Source of the DNA: Frigoriflavimonas asaccharolytica
GTDB taxonomy: Bacteria > Bacteroidota > Bacteroidia > Flavobacteriales > Weeksellaceae
Reading direction: 5' to 3'
Assembly (NCBI RefSeq): GCF_013294015.1
Contig: NZ_JABSNO010000024.1
Coordinates: 1 to 55,381, forward strand
DNA: 55,381 nucleotides
The position numbers and the translations under genes are program-made. Below are positions 1 to 9,171 of this stretch, piece by piece (positions within the stretch are counted from its first letter, which is position 1; every line of letters begins with the position of its first letter). The notes below the pieces were generated by a model. The model had not been told where the DNA came from and made no database searches. It saw only the letters and a list, made by a program, of their open reading frames with translations.

Positions 1-99
1 TTCTACAGAATATCAAACCCAGAAGACAAAAAAATCTGGAAATTCCTGGCTACAAAACCAGAATATGAAAACAAAATGAAATTGTATCTGCTGAATTAA
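1..99 (+). CDS. C-terminal end of an unidentified protein (cut by window edge)
   Basis: Frame 1 is open from the first base to a TAA at 97-99 and gives 32 residues ending in KMKLYLLN. The composition (Lys, Glu, Tyr, Asn rich) matches the real proteins of this window. The frame stops 20 bases before the convergent barrel gene, so it is probably the tail of a genuine plus-strand gene that starts outside the window. I do not recognise the family from so short a tail, and no terminator hairpin is evident before the next gene. Confidence 0.5.
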   Translation, partial: FYRISNPEDKKIWKFLATKPEYENKMKLYLLN

Positions 100-119
100 A
101 ACAATTTTTTTTTTCGAAT

Positions 120-1727
120 CTAAAATCTACTCAACAATCCCCAGTGAATTTTGGTGTCACCAAAACGAAATTCATTTCTAAATTGGTTTCCATTAGCTAT
201 TTGAAAACTCATTAATCCTATTGGTAGAAAAAAATTAAAACCAATTCCAACGCTATATAATTCTGGATTTACGCCCAAATTTTTATTGTTCAATTTTCCG
301 TATTGGAGAAAAGTATCGAAAAATGCTTGCTCACCAACCAAATATCGATATTCGGCAGATCCATAATAGTAAAAATCTGCATAAAGAGATTCCTCATTAA
401 AGCCCCGTAATGAATTCCAACCACCAAAACGGATCAATTCATTATTAGAAAATTCATTTTTAGAACTCATCAAAGCAGATTCTCCTTTTAAATTTAGATA
501 ATGATTCCCAGAAATATGCACATTTCTTTCCGCAGACAGAAAATAGCGCATTTGCTGTCCTTTGCTTTCTTCATCCGCATAATTTATAGTTAAAAAATCT
601 GCTTCTGCACGTATATTGGTTTTATTTTGAAACAACTCTACATCGGATGCTTCTCGAAATTGGTACCACGTTCCAGCGCCGGTTTTCGTGTAATCTCTAC
701 CTTGCGTATACAAGGAATCTAGAATCACGGAAGTTTCAAATGTGCCTCGCAAACCAACTTTTTGGCGACTGCTTAAATTATAATAAACGGATGGCAAAAG
801 TTTTACATTGGCAAAAGTAGAGTCTTGCCGAAAAATATTTACATTTACATTCAAACCAATATTCGATTTTAAAAAATATTGAATATCTGTTTGGAGGTTA
901 AATGTCTGCCCTTGATCGGGATTTTTTTGCCAATATAAATTAATCGTTTCAAATCCATTAAAAACATTTCTGAAGTTTACATTGATGGTTCCGTTGAAGG
1001 TGAATTTTTCAGTTTTATCATTTCCAAATCCTATGATACCATCAAAGCTATTGGTTTTTTTCTTTTGGGTAAAAAGATATATTTGTGTAGAATCTTTTGT
1101 GAATAAGGATTGAGGAGGGCGATCTAATGCCAAAAATGGATGATTTTGCAATTGATTATTTATTGATAATAAATTTTTATCATCATAAATTTTTCCTTGG
1201 AATTCTTTATTTAAATTTTTCACAAAACGAGAAGGTAAATTTTCATAACCTTTGAAAACAAAACCATTTATTGTTCGTTTATCATTTTTATTGAAGGTTA
1301 ATTCAACAATGGGAATTCCATTTTTTGTACCCAAATATTTACTTTGTACTCTACTGAAGGCAAATCCTTTAGCTATAAATTTTTTGTTAATTGTTTTTTT
1401 TAATGAATCTAAATTTTTTGTATAAATTTCAGAATCTAGATTAAGTTCTTGCCTGTCGTTATCAGTAATTTGTACATAAGTTTGATTGTAGTTTTTACCT
1501 TTATCAAATTGAATTTTGGTAAGATTGCCTTCTTTTTTCACATGGATTACTTGTGCAAAGAAATAGTTACTTTGCGCCAAAGAATCCAAGAATTTTACTG
1601 CAGAAGTTGAATCTTTTACAATTTTTATTTTCTGAGTTTGAGTGTCAATCAACCAAAATTCTTTTTTTTGCGCCTGTGCGAAAGTGCAAAATAGTATCAA
1701 GAAAAAAAGGTAGAATTTTAATTTCAA
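120..1727 (-). CDS. TamA/BamA-like outer-membrane beta-barrel protein
   Basis: This 535-residue protein has a Sec signal peptide (about residues 1-19, ending in FAQA) and a mixed alpha/beta periplasmic region to about residue 215. That region contains a POTRA-like segment (INGFVFKGYENLPSRFV). From about residue 225 there are alternating amphipathic strands typical of a 16-stranded barrel, with late RFGGWNSLRGF and GIGFNFFLPIG segments like those in the surface-antigen (Omp85) domain. It ends in Phe, as barrel substrates of the Bam machine do. Known: Omp85 members insert or export outer-membrane proteins; short ones resemble TamA or the ShlB-type transporters. The length is below a full five-POTRA BamA, so a TamA-like or other accessory role is more likely (inferred). 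The plus-strand reading at its start is a shadow. Confidence 0.8.
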   Translation of the reverse strand: MKLKFYLFFLILFCTFAQAQKKEFWLIDTQTQKIKIVKDSTSAVKFLDSLAQSNYFFAQVIHVKKEGNLTKIQFDKGKNYNQTYVQITDNDRQELNLDSEIYTKNLDSLKKTINKKFIAKGFAFSRVQSKYLGTKNGIPIVELTFNKNDKRTINGFVFKGYENLPSRFVKNLNKEFQGKIYDDKNLLSINNQLQNHPFLALDRPPQSLFTKDSTQIYLFTQKKKTNSFDGIIGFGNDKTEKFTFNGTINVNFRNVFNGFETINLYWQKNPDQGQTFNLQTDIQYFLKSNIGLNVNVNIFRQDSTFANVKLLPSVYYNLSSRQKVGLRGTFETSVILDSLYTQGRDYTKTGAGTWYQFREASDVELFQNKTNIRAEADFLTINYADEESKGQQMRYFLSAERNVHISGNHYLNLKGESALMSSKNEFSNNELIRFGGWNSLRGFNEESLYADFYYYGSAEYRYLVGEQAFFDTFLQYGKLNNKNLGVNPELYSVGIGFNFFLPIGLMSFQIANGNQFRNEFRFGDTKIHWGLLSRF

Positions 1728-1877
1728 ATTTTACGAATGTTTATTTATTCTAAACGAATAAAATCTAAGTTTATTGAGAAATTTGTTGTGATTGTATGAT
1801 TAATAATTAATCTACCTCTAAAATTATACCTGTCATTTTATGAATAGAATTTTAAAATTCGATTTACATTTCAGATA

Positions 1878-2666
1878 TTAATTCATTTTATTGTATTTTT
1901 TCATTAGATTTTCATACCAATTTTGGGGTAAAATCCATTTTAAAGGAACTCCAATTTTTTGTCCGAACTTCCCGAAATAATAGTGTGCTTTCCAATTTCT
2001 TTTTTTCAGAAGTTTCTGAATATACTCTGCAACCTCTCGCGTTTCTGCACCGTCTTTTACATGAGAATTCATCAAATAATATACTTTGTCAAATACCTTT
2101 TTATAAGGTTCAGATACTTCGCTTTTCACTCTACTTTCCGCAATATCTGTTTTAATGTCTCCCAAATGCAAACTACAAACCTGTATATTCCAAGGGTAAA
2201 CTTCGTAGCGAATGGCTTCCGTTATCTTGTCTAAGGCAGATTTTGATGCGGAATAAAATCCACGAAAAGGCAAACCCATTTCGCTGCCAATACTGGAAAT
2301 ATTGATGATTTTACCATATTTTTGTCGTCGCATATTTGGAAGAACAGCAGACATCATTTGTACAGAACCAACTACATTTAGATTAAATAATTTTAAAATT
2401 TCTTCTTGTTTTGCATCTTCTACAGAACCTACCATTCCCATTCCAGCATTGTTGATGAGTACATCTATTTCGGGAACATCATTGTTGATTTTAGAAATTG
2501 CATGGTCTATAGAAGCTTTATCTGTAATATCTGTAGAAATAGAAATAAAATGTTTGCTATCAACCACTTTCCTGCTCAATCCAAAAACTTGATGTCCGTT
2601 TTTGCCCAAATATTCTGCTAAAGCAAAACCAATTCCTGTAGAAGTTCCTGTGATTATTATGGTCAT
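1878..2666 (-). CDS. Short-chain dehydrogenase/reductase (SDR)
   Basis: A 262-residue classical SDR. Seen: the nucleotide-binding glycine motif TGTSTGIG at residues 6-13, the structural NNAGMG motif near residue 86, a Ser in INISSIGS about 13 residues before the catalytic YSASK (Tyr and Lys), and a post-catalytic segment SLHLGDIKTDI where many SDRs have PG. Known: such enzymes use NAD(P)H to reduce or oxidise carbonyl or hydroxyl groups of small molecules in the cytoplasm. The substrate cannot be read from sequence. The gene stands alone, 150 bases from the barrel gene, with an AT-rich leader and no clear promoter match. Confidence 0.88.
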   Translation of the reverse strand: MTIIITGTSTGIGFALAEYLGKNGHQVFGLSRKVVDSKHFISISTDITDKASIDHAISKINNDVPEIDVLINNAGMGMVGSVEDAKQEEILKLFNLNVVGSVQMMSAVLPNMRRQKYGKIINISSIGSEMGLPFRGFYSASKSALDKITEAIRYEVYPWNIQVCSLHLGDIKTDIAESRVKSEVSEPYKKVFDKVYYLMNSHVKDGAETREVAEYIQKLLKKRNWKAHYYFGKFGQKIGVPLKWILPQNWYENLMKKYNKMN

Positions 2667-3145
2667 TTTATTTCAAAATTTATGATTTAAAAAAGAATTT
2701 TCGAATTCTAAAAGGAATAATTATTATCCAAATTAATATAGTATTTATAAAACTATATTCAAAAAAAATTTACGTAAAATAAATCTAAATGGTTGCTCGA
2801 AAAAATCTGCTAAACTGGTTAGAACTGAAGTATCGTTTTCTAAATGTGAAGTTAGTTCATTATTATAGAAAAAATAAGAATATGAAAAATTGCAAATAAG
2901 CAAAAAAGTAGTCGAAAAATAATTCTCAAATTTAATACTCAAAATCAATGAGCATATATAGATAGTTGAAAATATGTTATAACGACGAAATTCAAAATTA
3001 TTAATTTCATAATTCCAATTATTTCAAAAATATTCATCATAATACAACAAACCAAAACACTTATAATAAAGTTTTTTGAAATTTTGTTTAAACTAGAAAA
3101 TAAGTTTTTTGAAATATTCATATTTTACGAAACCCAAAACTCAAA
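2667..3145. other. Gene-poor AT-rich stretch (479 bp)
   Basis: No convincing gene here. A 67-codon minus-strand reading (2745-2948) has the right AT bias but shows no family I recognise. A direct repeat AAGTTTTTTGAAAT occurs near 3069 and again near 3103, just downstream of the acid phosphatase gene. The stretch may be decayed coding sequence or simple spacer. Confidence 0.4.
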
Positions 3146-3976
3146 TTAATACCCAACAACATTTTTCAAAATAACAGAATCTTTTTGTGCTGGTGTCAAT
3201 TTATAATTAAAACCAGGCATTGCAGATTCCCAATCTCCGTAGCCAGAATTTGGCAGCATAATAAATTTTTTGCCAAATAAATCTGCATTGTTTTCCACGT
3301 TTTGATTGCGTTCTGCTTGTGTTTTTTTATAAAACATATTCGCAAAATCCCCTAAATTATCTCCTAAATACAACACGACATTATAGTTTTTCAAAACTGC
3401 GTTGCGGCGTTCTTCCTTATCAGAAGTTGTGCTTCTTACGACCACATATTGCTCGTCTGCATTTGGAAAACCGAGGTCTTTCAAATTTTTCAAAGTTCCA
3501 GCTTTGTCGTTTTCATTTCTGTTTGTGATATAGAAAATTTTCACATTTTTGGAAGCAGCATATTTGAAAAAATCTAGCGAACCAGGATATGCTTTTGCAT
3601 TTGCTTTCGCCGTCCAGTTTGCCCATGTTGCATCATTAAAGTCTTTTCCTTTTTCACTTTCTGTAACCGCATAAGGTGAATTATCTAGAAAAGTTTCGTC
3701 TACATCTGTGATGATTGCCAAAGGTTTCCCTTTTTTCATTTTTAGAGCTTCGTCTAGTCTGTATGTTGCAATATTGTATGCTTGGTAAGATAAAGCCATA
3801 AATTCGCCAGAATTTTGTTGCCAAACTGCGGAGTAGATTTTTCCGTTTAAAGCAATATTTTTTGGGGTAGTTGTAGCAGTTGTTATGGTTGCATTTTCCA
3901 GTGCATTAACGGAAATTTTGCAAGATGAAAGCATTAATAATGCGATAGGAAAGAGGTATAATTTTGAGATTTTCAT
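3146..3976 (-). CDS. Lipoprotein acid phosphatase / 5'-nucleotidase, e(P4) family
   Basis: A 276-residue HAD-superfamily class C-type acid phosphatase. Seen: lipoprotein signal peptide with lipobox LMLSSC (Cys at residue 19); HAD motif I as DVDETFLDN; motif II in FFYITNR-like IFYITNRNEN; a conserved Lys region; and motif IV as LGDNLGDF with the paired acidic residues. Known: the Haemophilus e(P4) family dephosphorylates nucleotide monophosphates, including NMN, at the outer membrane, and supports NAD precursor or haem-related uptake. It follows aroA by 19 bases on the same strand and may be cotranscribed, though the functions are unrelated. The role is inferred from the family; the motif evidence is strong. 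Confidence 0.9.
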   Translation of the reverse strand: MKISKLYLFPIALLMLSSCKISVNALENATITTATTTPKNIALNGKIYSAVWQQNSGEFMALSYQAYNIATYRLDEALKMKKGKPLAIITDVDETFLDNSPYAVTESEKGKDFNDATWANWTAKANAKAYPGSLDFFKYAASKNVKIFYITNRNENDKAGTLKNLKDLGFPNADEQYVVVRSTTSDKEERRNAVLKNYNVVLYLGDNLGDFANMFYKKTQAERNQNVENNADLFGKKFIMLPNSGYGDWESAMPGFNYKLTPAQKDSVILKNVVGY

Positions 3977-3995
3977 TTATTTATAATTAGAATTG

Positions 3996-5228
3996 CTAAT
4001 TTAGGTTTTCTGTAATGGCTTGCAAATCTTTCCAAAAATCTGGATAAGATTTTTCTACAACTATCGAATTTTCAATGGGTAATTCATTTACTAAACAATA
4101 CGGTGCAAAGCTCATCGCCATTCTATGATCATTGTATGTAGCGATTGAAATATTGTTTTCTGGTTGGCAAAATGCTACAGAACGGATGCTGTTTTCCGTA
4201 ATTTCTACGATACAACCAATTTTTTTTAGCTCAATTTTCAGTGCTAAAAGGCGGTCGGTTTCTTTTATTTTTAAAGTTTCTAAACCGGTAAAATAAAAAG
4301 GTATTTTCAAAATAGCAGCTGTCACGCAAAGCGTTTGTGCTATATCAGGACAATCATTCAAATCTAATTTTATGATTTCTGGATAAGAAAATAAAGAATT
4401 CGAAAAGGAAAGCGAAATTTCATTTGAGCCAGAATCTGAAATTGTATTAATGCCAAAATTGTTTAAAAATATTTCTTTCAATCTGGAATCTCCTTGAATA
4501 CTGTAATTTTTAAAATTTTCTAAAGAAATTGTTTGTCTTCCAACTGCACACAAGGAATAGAAATAGGATGCTGAACTCCAGTCGCTTTCCACTTTGTAAA
4601 ATATTAATCTTTCTTGTGAATTTTCAGTTTTCTTATCAATAGAGATGATGTTTTCTATCCAATGATAATCAATGCCTACATCTTTCAAAATTTTTGTAGT
4701 CATTTCTAAGTAAGGTAAAGAAGTAATTTTACCTTCCAATTCTAGTTTTAAGCCGTTTTCTAATTTTGCGCCAATCAAAAGTAACGAAGTGATGAATTGA
4801 CTACTAATATTTGCAGAAATTTTTACTTCCGATTTGGTAATTTTTTTTCCGACGATTTTTAATGGTGGAAAACCTTCTTTTTCTAGATATTCTATATCAG
4901 CTCCCAAATCTCGTAATGCATTGACCAAATCTTTTATCGGTCGCTTTTTCATACGATCAGAACCCGTGAGAATGGTGGTTTTTCCCTCCATTATTGCAAA
5001 ATAAGAGCTTAAGAATCGCATTGCCGTTCCTGCATGATGCACATCTACAATCTCCTCGTTTTTCTCTAAAGCTTTTTGTAAAAGAACAGTATCTTCTGCA
5101 TTAGAAAGATTAGAAATCCGGATGTTTTCATAGAGTTTTTCCAAAATTAATAGTCTATTCGAGATACTTTTCGAACCTGTGATGGTGATGGTTTGATTTG
5201 GGATTAGTTTGGATTTTTTTAATATCAT
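3996..5228 (-). CDS. aroA: 3-phosphoshikimate 1-carboxyvinyltransferase (EPSP synthase)
   Basis: A 410-residue enzyme of the shikimate pathway that joins shikimate-3-phosphate and PEP to form EPSP and phosphate. Seen: N-terminal KSISNRLLIL (the substrate-binding K-S..S-R signature), HAGTAMRFLSSYFA in place of the usual NAGTAMR, SDRMKKRPIKDLV (equivalent to the D..LR.RPI signature), the KETDRL segment near residue 325, and the late YNDHRMAMSFAP motif. Length is slightly short for the family (about 425-440), which is common in Bacteroidetes. The His replacing Asn in the NAGTAMR motif and the divergent spacing are typical of this lineage rather than signs of decay (inferred). It is the first gene of a probable two-gene unit with the acid phosphatase. 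Confidence 0.95.
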   Translation of the reverse strand: MILKKSKLIPNQTITITGSKSISNRLLILEKLYENIRISNLSNAEDTVLLQKALEKNEEIVDVHHAGTAMRFLSSYFAIMEGKTTILTGSDRMKKRPIKDLVNALRDLGADIEYLEKEGFPPLKIVGKKITKSEVKISANISSQFITSLLLIGAKLENGLKLELEGKITSLPYLEMTTKILKDVGIDYHWIENIISIDKKTENSQERLIFYKVESDWSSASYFYSLCAVGRQTISLENFKNYSIQGDSRLKEIFLNNFGINTISDSGSNEISLSFSNSLFSYPEIIKLDLNDCPDIAQTLCVTAAILKIPFYFTGLETLKIKETDRLLALKIELKKIGCIVEITENSIRSVAFCQPENNISIATYNDHRMAMSFAPYCLVNELPIENSIVVEKSYPDFWKDLQAITENLN

Positions 5229-5357
5229 TAATTAATTCTTCTGTTGGAAACCTGCTTGATTATTTTATTTTTTTTCTTTCGTAGATTTAAGGAATTTTGG
5301 GGCTGCTTTTGTGCAATTCATCCGCATTATATACTCACAAAATCTGCAAAATATTAA

Positions 5358-5684
5358 TTATTTCAATTTTTCATTATTTTGATGCCTGTCTTTATCTCTT
5401 TCTGTTTTTACTTTCATTTTTTTGTCAAAAGCTTCTTGCAAATTAACGGCCGTTTGGTTCGCTAAACATAAAGTTACAAAGAGAACATCTGCCAATTCTT
5501 CGCCAAGATCTTTCGATTTATCAGATTCTTTTTCGCTTTGTTCGCCATATCTTCTCGCAATTATTCTCGCCACTTCTCCTGTTTCTTCTGTGAGCATTGC
5601 CATGTTGGTAAGCTCATTAAAATAGCGAACACCGACGGTTTTTATCCAATCGTCTACTTGTTTTTGAAGTGCTGTGATTTCCAT
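5358..5684 (-). CDS. MazG-like nucleotide pyrophosphohydrolase
   Basis: A 108-residue all-alpha protein. Seen: EETGEVARIIARR (the E-E..E metal-ligand helix of MazG/iMazG/dUTPase-like proteins, EExGE) followed by GEELADVLFVTLCLANQ, carrying the second conserved E..D pair. Known: single-domain MazG proteins hydrolyse (d)NTPs to monophosphates and pyrophosphate and clean the nucleotide pool. The length fits the short single-domain type, not the two-domain E. coli MazG. It starts 129 bases upstream of aroA on the same strand, after the nuclease gene, with its own spacer. Confidence 0.88.
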   Translation of the reverse strand: MEITALQKQVDDWIKTVGVRYFNELTNMAMLTEETGEVARIIARRYGEQSEKESDKSKDLGEELADVLFVTLCLANQTAVNLQEAFDKKMKVKTERDKDRHQNNEKLK

Positions 5685-5740
5685 AGAAAAAGATTTTTAG
5701 AGAATAGACGGATAGATAATGGAATAAATAAAAATGAAAA

Positions 5741-7078
5741 TTAATCTTCTTTAGTGAATTCGAAATTATAGGTAAATAATTCAATACTATTATTCGTTTT
5801 GACGAGTTCTGTCAATTCATTGTTGGTTTTGTGTAAGCAAATTATACCTTTAATTTTTTTATTCAAATGAATAGATAATGCTTCAATATATTTTTCGATC
5901 TGCTCAACAACTTCAATACCGCACTCGTTTCTTTTTAATTCTATAATGTACAATTGGTCATTTTCCTTATCAATCAAAAGAAGATCTAAACGACCATTGA
6001 TTTCAGGTATTACATATTGTCTTCCGAAAATGTTTTCATCTTGATAAATTTCCAAAGATTTATTGAAAACTTTAAAGCCGAATTTTATTTGCTCTACTAT
6101 CATGTCTTCTAAATTTTTCTCTTTTGAAATTAATTTAGTTGATTGGAACGAAACAATATTAAACGGTTTTTTTGGCTTAAATATTTGATTGAAAACATAT
6201 TCTGATTCTGATTTAGTAGAAATCTGCAATTGTAAATTTTTTCTCTTTTTTCTATAATAGAATTCTAATGGATATTTGCTTATTATAAAATCGAGAACAT
6301 TCAAACACTTTTGTAAATCTCTAGTTTTCTCTAATGAAAAGAGATAATTATTTGCAAACAATGTAAACTCATCCACTTTGTCATCTATGAGATGAATATG
6401 ATTTATTTCGTAATTTGATTCTAAATCGAATATATCCAACGACCGTTTATAACAATTCAATGCGTTTTCTAAATCATTAATTCTATTATAAGCATAGCCT
6501 ATATCATTATGAATGTTCCACTGTAACGTTAAAATACCAGGGTAATTTAAAAGATTAATACCATTTCCAGGAATAGTAAAAGAACCTAAATATTTTAATA
6601 ACTGTTCATTTTGTTTTATCGAATTATGATAATTCTCTTCTTCCAAATAGCATATTGCAGTAAAATAACAAGCCACCAAATGATCAATTGAATTGAAATA
6701 TCCAAGGGCTATTCTAAAATTTCCTTTTTCCAATTGCAACAAACCATTAAGATAGGAAGTTGCGTTTGAGTCGTGAGCAAATTCTAGGGCAGTTTTAAAA
6801 AAAACATCATTTGTATATTCATTGAAAAAGTATAGCATTGGTTCCCAAACCATAAAATACATTTCGGGAAATTCATTCAAATCTTGAACGAACTCAAATG
6901 CTAATGCGTTATAGAATTCTTCTTGCTGCCCATTTATCGCCTCTCTTATTTTAACCTTCTCTTCTAAAAGATCATTGACGGTTATTTCCTCATTAATACA
7001 TGTTAAAGTTTTTTCAAGTAAATCCTTGTTATAATTCACTTTAAGTTCTTCAAGTAAATAAATAATTTTATCTATCAT
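5741..7078 (-). CDS. TPR-repeat protein with C-terminal NucS/DUF91-like nuclease domain
   Basis: A 445-residue cytoplasmic protein with no signal peptide. The first 300 residues are helical with TPR-like pairs, for example NDIGYAYNRINDLENALNCYKRSL around 195-215. The C-terminal about 130 residues begin LEDMIVEQ and contain GRLDLLLID at 362-370 and YIIELKR at 377-383. D365, E380 and K382 therefore form a PD-(D/E)xK site as in the NucS/EndoMS C-terminal nuclease (GR(I/L)DLL..D...VIELKR). A conserved QIEKYIEAL helix follows. Known: this fold cleaves DNA in mismatch repair (NucS) and in several defence proteins. Inferred: the TPR part is a sensor or partner-binding region. No toxin, methylase or helicase partner is adjacent, so its role in repair or defence is open. 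Confidence 0.75.
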   Translation of the reverse strand: MIDKIIYLLEELKVNYNKDLLEKTLTCINEEITVNDLLEEKVKIREAINGQQEEFYNALAFEFVQDLNEFPEMYFMVWEPMLYFFNEYTNDVFFKTALEFAHDSNATSYLNGLLQLEKGNFRIALGYFNSIDHLVACYFTAICYLEEENYHNSIKQNEQLLKYLGSFTIPGNGINLLNYPGILTLQWNIHNDIGYAYNRINDLENALNCYKRSLDIFDLESNYEINHIHLIDDKVDEFTLFANNYLFSLEKTRDLQKCLNVLDFIISKYPLEFYYRKKRKNLQLQISTKSESEYVFNQIFKPKKPFNIVSFQSTKLISKEKNLEDMIVEQIKFGFKVFNKSLEIYQDENIFGRQYVIPEINGRLDLLLIDKENDQLYIIELKRNECGIEVVEQIEKYIEALSIHLNKKIKGIICLHKTNNELTELVKTNNSIELFTYNFEFTKED

Positions 7079-7135
7079 TTTAAAATTTCAGGTTTCAAAT
7101 TCTCTCATCTCTTCATCTCTCATCTTCTCATCTTT

Positions 7136-8542
7136 TTATTGATACGCTCCTAAAGTTGGAGGAGGATTACTAGAAGCTCTGCTCAATTTCAAAATATCCA
7201 AAGGAATGCTCGCTGCAAAAGAAGGATTTCCTTTATTTTTTGCTGGAGAATCAAAAGCTGGTTTCAGATTCATTGCCGGTATATTAAATTCTGTGAAGTA
7301 AGGATCTGTATTAATAATAGAAGATACGATTTGCGGATTTCCTGTAAAATTGAAACCTGCAGCAGATGTTTCATATTTCAGCAAAGCATTTTGGACGATG
7401 TAGGTGAAAACTTGTCCTACTGTTGGTTTTAGCACTACGGCATTAGATTTATTGTTCCACAGGATAGAATTTTTAATATTTAAATTTAATGCTCCGTTTT
7501 CTGTTTGTCCATTCTCATTAATAAATGAATTGCTTGCGAATAATACATTTCCAGTACCAAGATTGTCCCAATAATTAGCTAATGTACAATGTGTGAAATC
7601 ATAATTTCCTCCTTTTTGAATGGTAACGTCTGCATTTCCGCAATTATTCATCACCAGATTTTTTGCAACAATGGTAGAATTTATGGCAAAAATTCCAGAT
7701 TCTTGAAAAGTATGAATGATGGTATTATTGATGGTAGCATTGGTTTGGTTCATTTGCAGACCATTTGTACCACCGAAAAGTCTAGCATAGTTCATATTTA
7801 AAGTAGAGCCTATTGCAAAATCAATAGAATTCCAATTTTTTGGCAATGTATCGTATTTAGGATCGTTTCTATCTCCTCTCAAAATAACTTCGCTCCCCAA
7901 ATCACCATTTATATTTAAAGATGCACCGGTGGAAATTTTCATTCCAGAATTTTTAAAGAAATAAACTTTTGTACCAGCTCCAATATTCAGTGTGCTTCCA
8001 CTGGAAATCGTTAAATCTCCATAAATGATTTTTGCTTTGGTATTATTCCAATTCACATTTCCATTCAAAACATTTGGATTTCCGGGGGTTTCTACAAAAA
8101 ATTCTGCATCTTGAACCACAGAAAATAAGGTAACTTTCTGCTCTCCAGTAGGAAGTTTAAATAAAACTTGATCTTCTGCTATAGCTTCTGGTACACTTGC
8201 GGTTGGTGCAATTTCTACAAAAATGTACAAGCTGTCTTTTTTTCTTAAGGCAACATTATCAAAAGAAAATCCTGATTTTCCATCCACATTAATTTTATAT
8301 AAAGATCCTGCTCCATCTCTTAAAGAAATATTTGGGATTAAAATATCTTTATCTTCATCGTTAAAAACCTTCACAGCATAAGTTTCTGATCGAACTTGAT
8401 TGTAAACAGTATCGCAAAAAACAGTGTCTGTAGAAAATCTCAAAGCCTGCGAAGGACTTTCAAAACTGATGTCGTCTCGGTTGCAAGAAACTGCAAATAG
8501 GAGAGTCCAGAATGAAAAAGCGAGGATTATTTTATATTTCAT
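7136..8542 (-). CDS. Right-handed beta-helix lipoprotein
   Basis: A 468-residue exported protein (start chosen at MKYKII; an upstream ATG would add three residues). Seen: lipobox FAVSC followed by NRDD, which predicts outer-membrane or surface anchoring. From about 180 onward there are repeated short strands rich in N, T, G and I (GDLTISSGSTLNIGAG, ATINNTIIHT, VAKNLVMNNCGNADV, NLNIKNSILWNN), as in pectate-lyase-like right-handed parallel beta-helices. It ends near LGAYQ, a typical terminus of these Bacteroidetes proteins. Known: such folds bind or degrade polysaccharides or act as surface scaffolds. No catalytic lyase residues can be assigned, so no enzyme activity is claimed. The 56-base spacer after it is a CTCATCT-like simple repeat. 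Confidence 0.75.
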   Translation of the reverse strand: MKYKIILAFSFWTLLFAVSCNRDDISFESPSQALRFSTDTVFCDTVYNQVRSETYAVKVFNDEDKDILIPNISLRDGAGSLYKINVDGKSGFSFDNVALRKKDSLYIFVEIAPTASVPEAIAEDQVLFKLPTGEQKVTLFSVVQDAEFFVETPGNPNVLNGNVNWNNTKAKIIYGDLTISSGSTLNIGAGTKVYFFKNSGMKISTGASLNINGDLGSEVILRGDRNDPKYDTLPKNWNSIDFAIGSTLNMNYARLFGGTNGLQMNQTNATINNTIIHTFQESGIFAINSTIVAKNLVMNNCGNADVTIQKGGNYDFTHCTLANYWDNLGTGNVLFASNSFINENGQTENGALNLNIKNSILWNNKSNAVVLKPTVGQVFTYIVQNALLKYETSAAGFNFTGNPQIVSSIINTDPYFTEFNIPAMNLKPAFDSPAKNKGNPSFAASIPLDILKLSRASSNPPPTLGAYQ

Positions 8543-8619
8543 TGGGTGCATTAATAATTGAAAACGTAAAGTTAATGAAAATAGTACAGCAAATTTAATT
8601 CAAAAATTAAAAAAGTTTA

Positions 8620-8649
8620 TTGTGGTGTCAAAAAATATTCTTATTTTTG
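8620..8649 (+). promoter_or_regulatory. Promoter for rpmE2 (TTG-N19-TAnnTTTG)
   Basis: TTG at 8620-8622, a 19-base spacer, then TATTTTTG at 8642-8649 followed by CAC. This is a full match to the Bacteroidetes sigma-A consensus, including the -33 element. The start point would lie near 8655, leaving a leader of about 150 bases before the rpmE2 ATG. Confidence 0.75.
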
Positions 8650-8803
8650 CACTCTAAAATTTACCAGAAGAATTAGCCATTACTATTTCTAAAGCAAAAT
8701 TTATTAAAACAAAAATTATGAGATCGCTGTAAATGATTTAAAATCAAATACAATCATAAGATAAGCGATAACATTTGACAAATAAAAATTTAAAAATTTA
8801 CAA

Positions 8804-9055
8804 ATGAAACAAGGAATTCACCCAGAAAATTATAGAGAAGTAGTATTCAAAGATATGAGTAACGAAGAAATGTTTGTATGTAAATCTACAGCAGACACGA
8901 AAGATACCATAGAATTTGAAGGTAAAGAATATCCATTGATCAAAATGGAGATTTCTTCTAGCTCTCACCCATTCTACACAGGGAAAACAAAATTAGTAGA
9001 TACAGCAGGTAGAGTAGATAAATTTATGAATAAATACAAAAAATTCACTAAATAA
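8804..9055 (+). CDS. rpmE2: 50S ribosomal protein L31 type B
   Basis: 83 residues with the type B L31 pattern [19 protein letters not shown] and [13 protein letters not shown]-like [26 protein letters not shown]. It lacks the four-cysteine zinc site of type A L31; the only Cys is in MFVCKST. Known: the zinc-free form can replace the zinc form on the large subunit under zinc limitation, although in Bacteroidetes it is often the only copy. It is monocistronic, with a strong promoter 150 bases upstream and a good terminator directly after it. Confidence 0.96.
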   Translation: MKQGIHPENYREVVFKDMSNEEMFVCKSTADTKDTIEFEGKEYPLIKMEISSSSHPFYTGKTKLVDTAGRVDKFMNKYKKFTK

Positions 9056-9080
9056 TCTTTTACTTCTTGTAAAAAATACA

Positions 9081-9111
9081 AACCTTTCAAATTTTTTGAG
9101 AGGTTTTTTTT
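9081..9111 (+). terminator. Rho-independent terminator of rpmE2
   Basis: AACCTTTCAAA (9081-9091) pairs with TTTGAGAGGTT (9095-9105), with one G-U pair and a 3-base loop. A run of T follows through 9111. Confidence 0.85.
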
Positions 9112-9171
9112 GTTTAAATTTGCTGTAAGTTGATATTTTCAAAGTCTATTATCTAAAAATCTTTTATCAAA

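Noticed and set aside
2745-2948. 67-codon minus-strand reading in the 2.7-3.1 kb spacer
   Set aside because: No recognised motif and no promoter; length is not significant in AT-rich DNA. Kept only as a note on the spacer.
3996-5228. His in place of Asn in the NAGTAMR motif of AroA as evidence of decay
   Set aside because: All other motifs are intact and the frame is full length; this looks like lineage variation.
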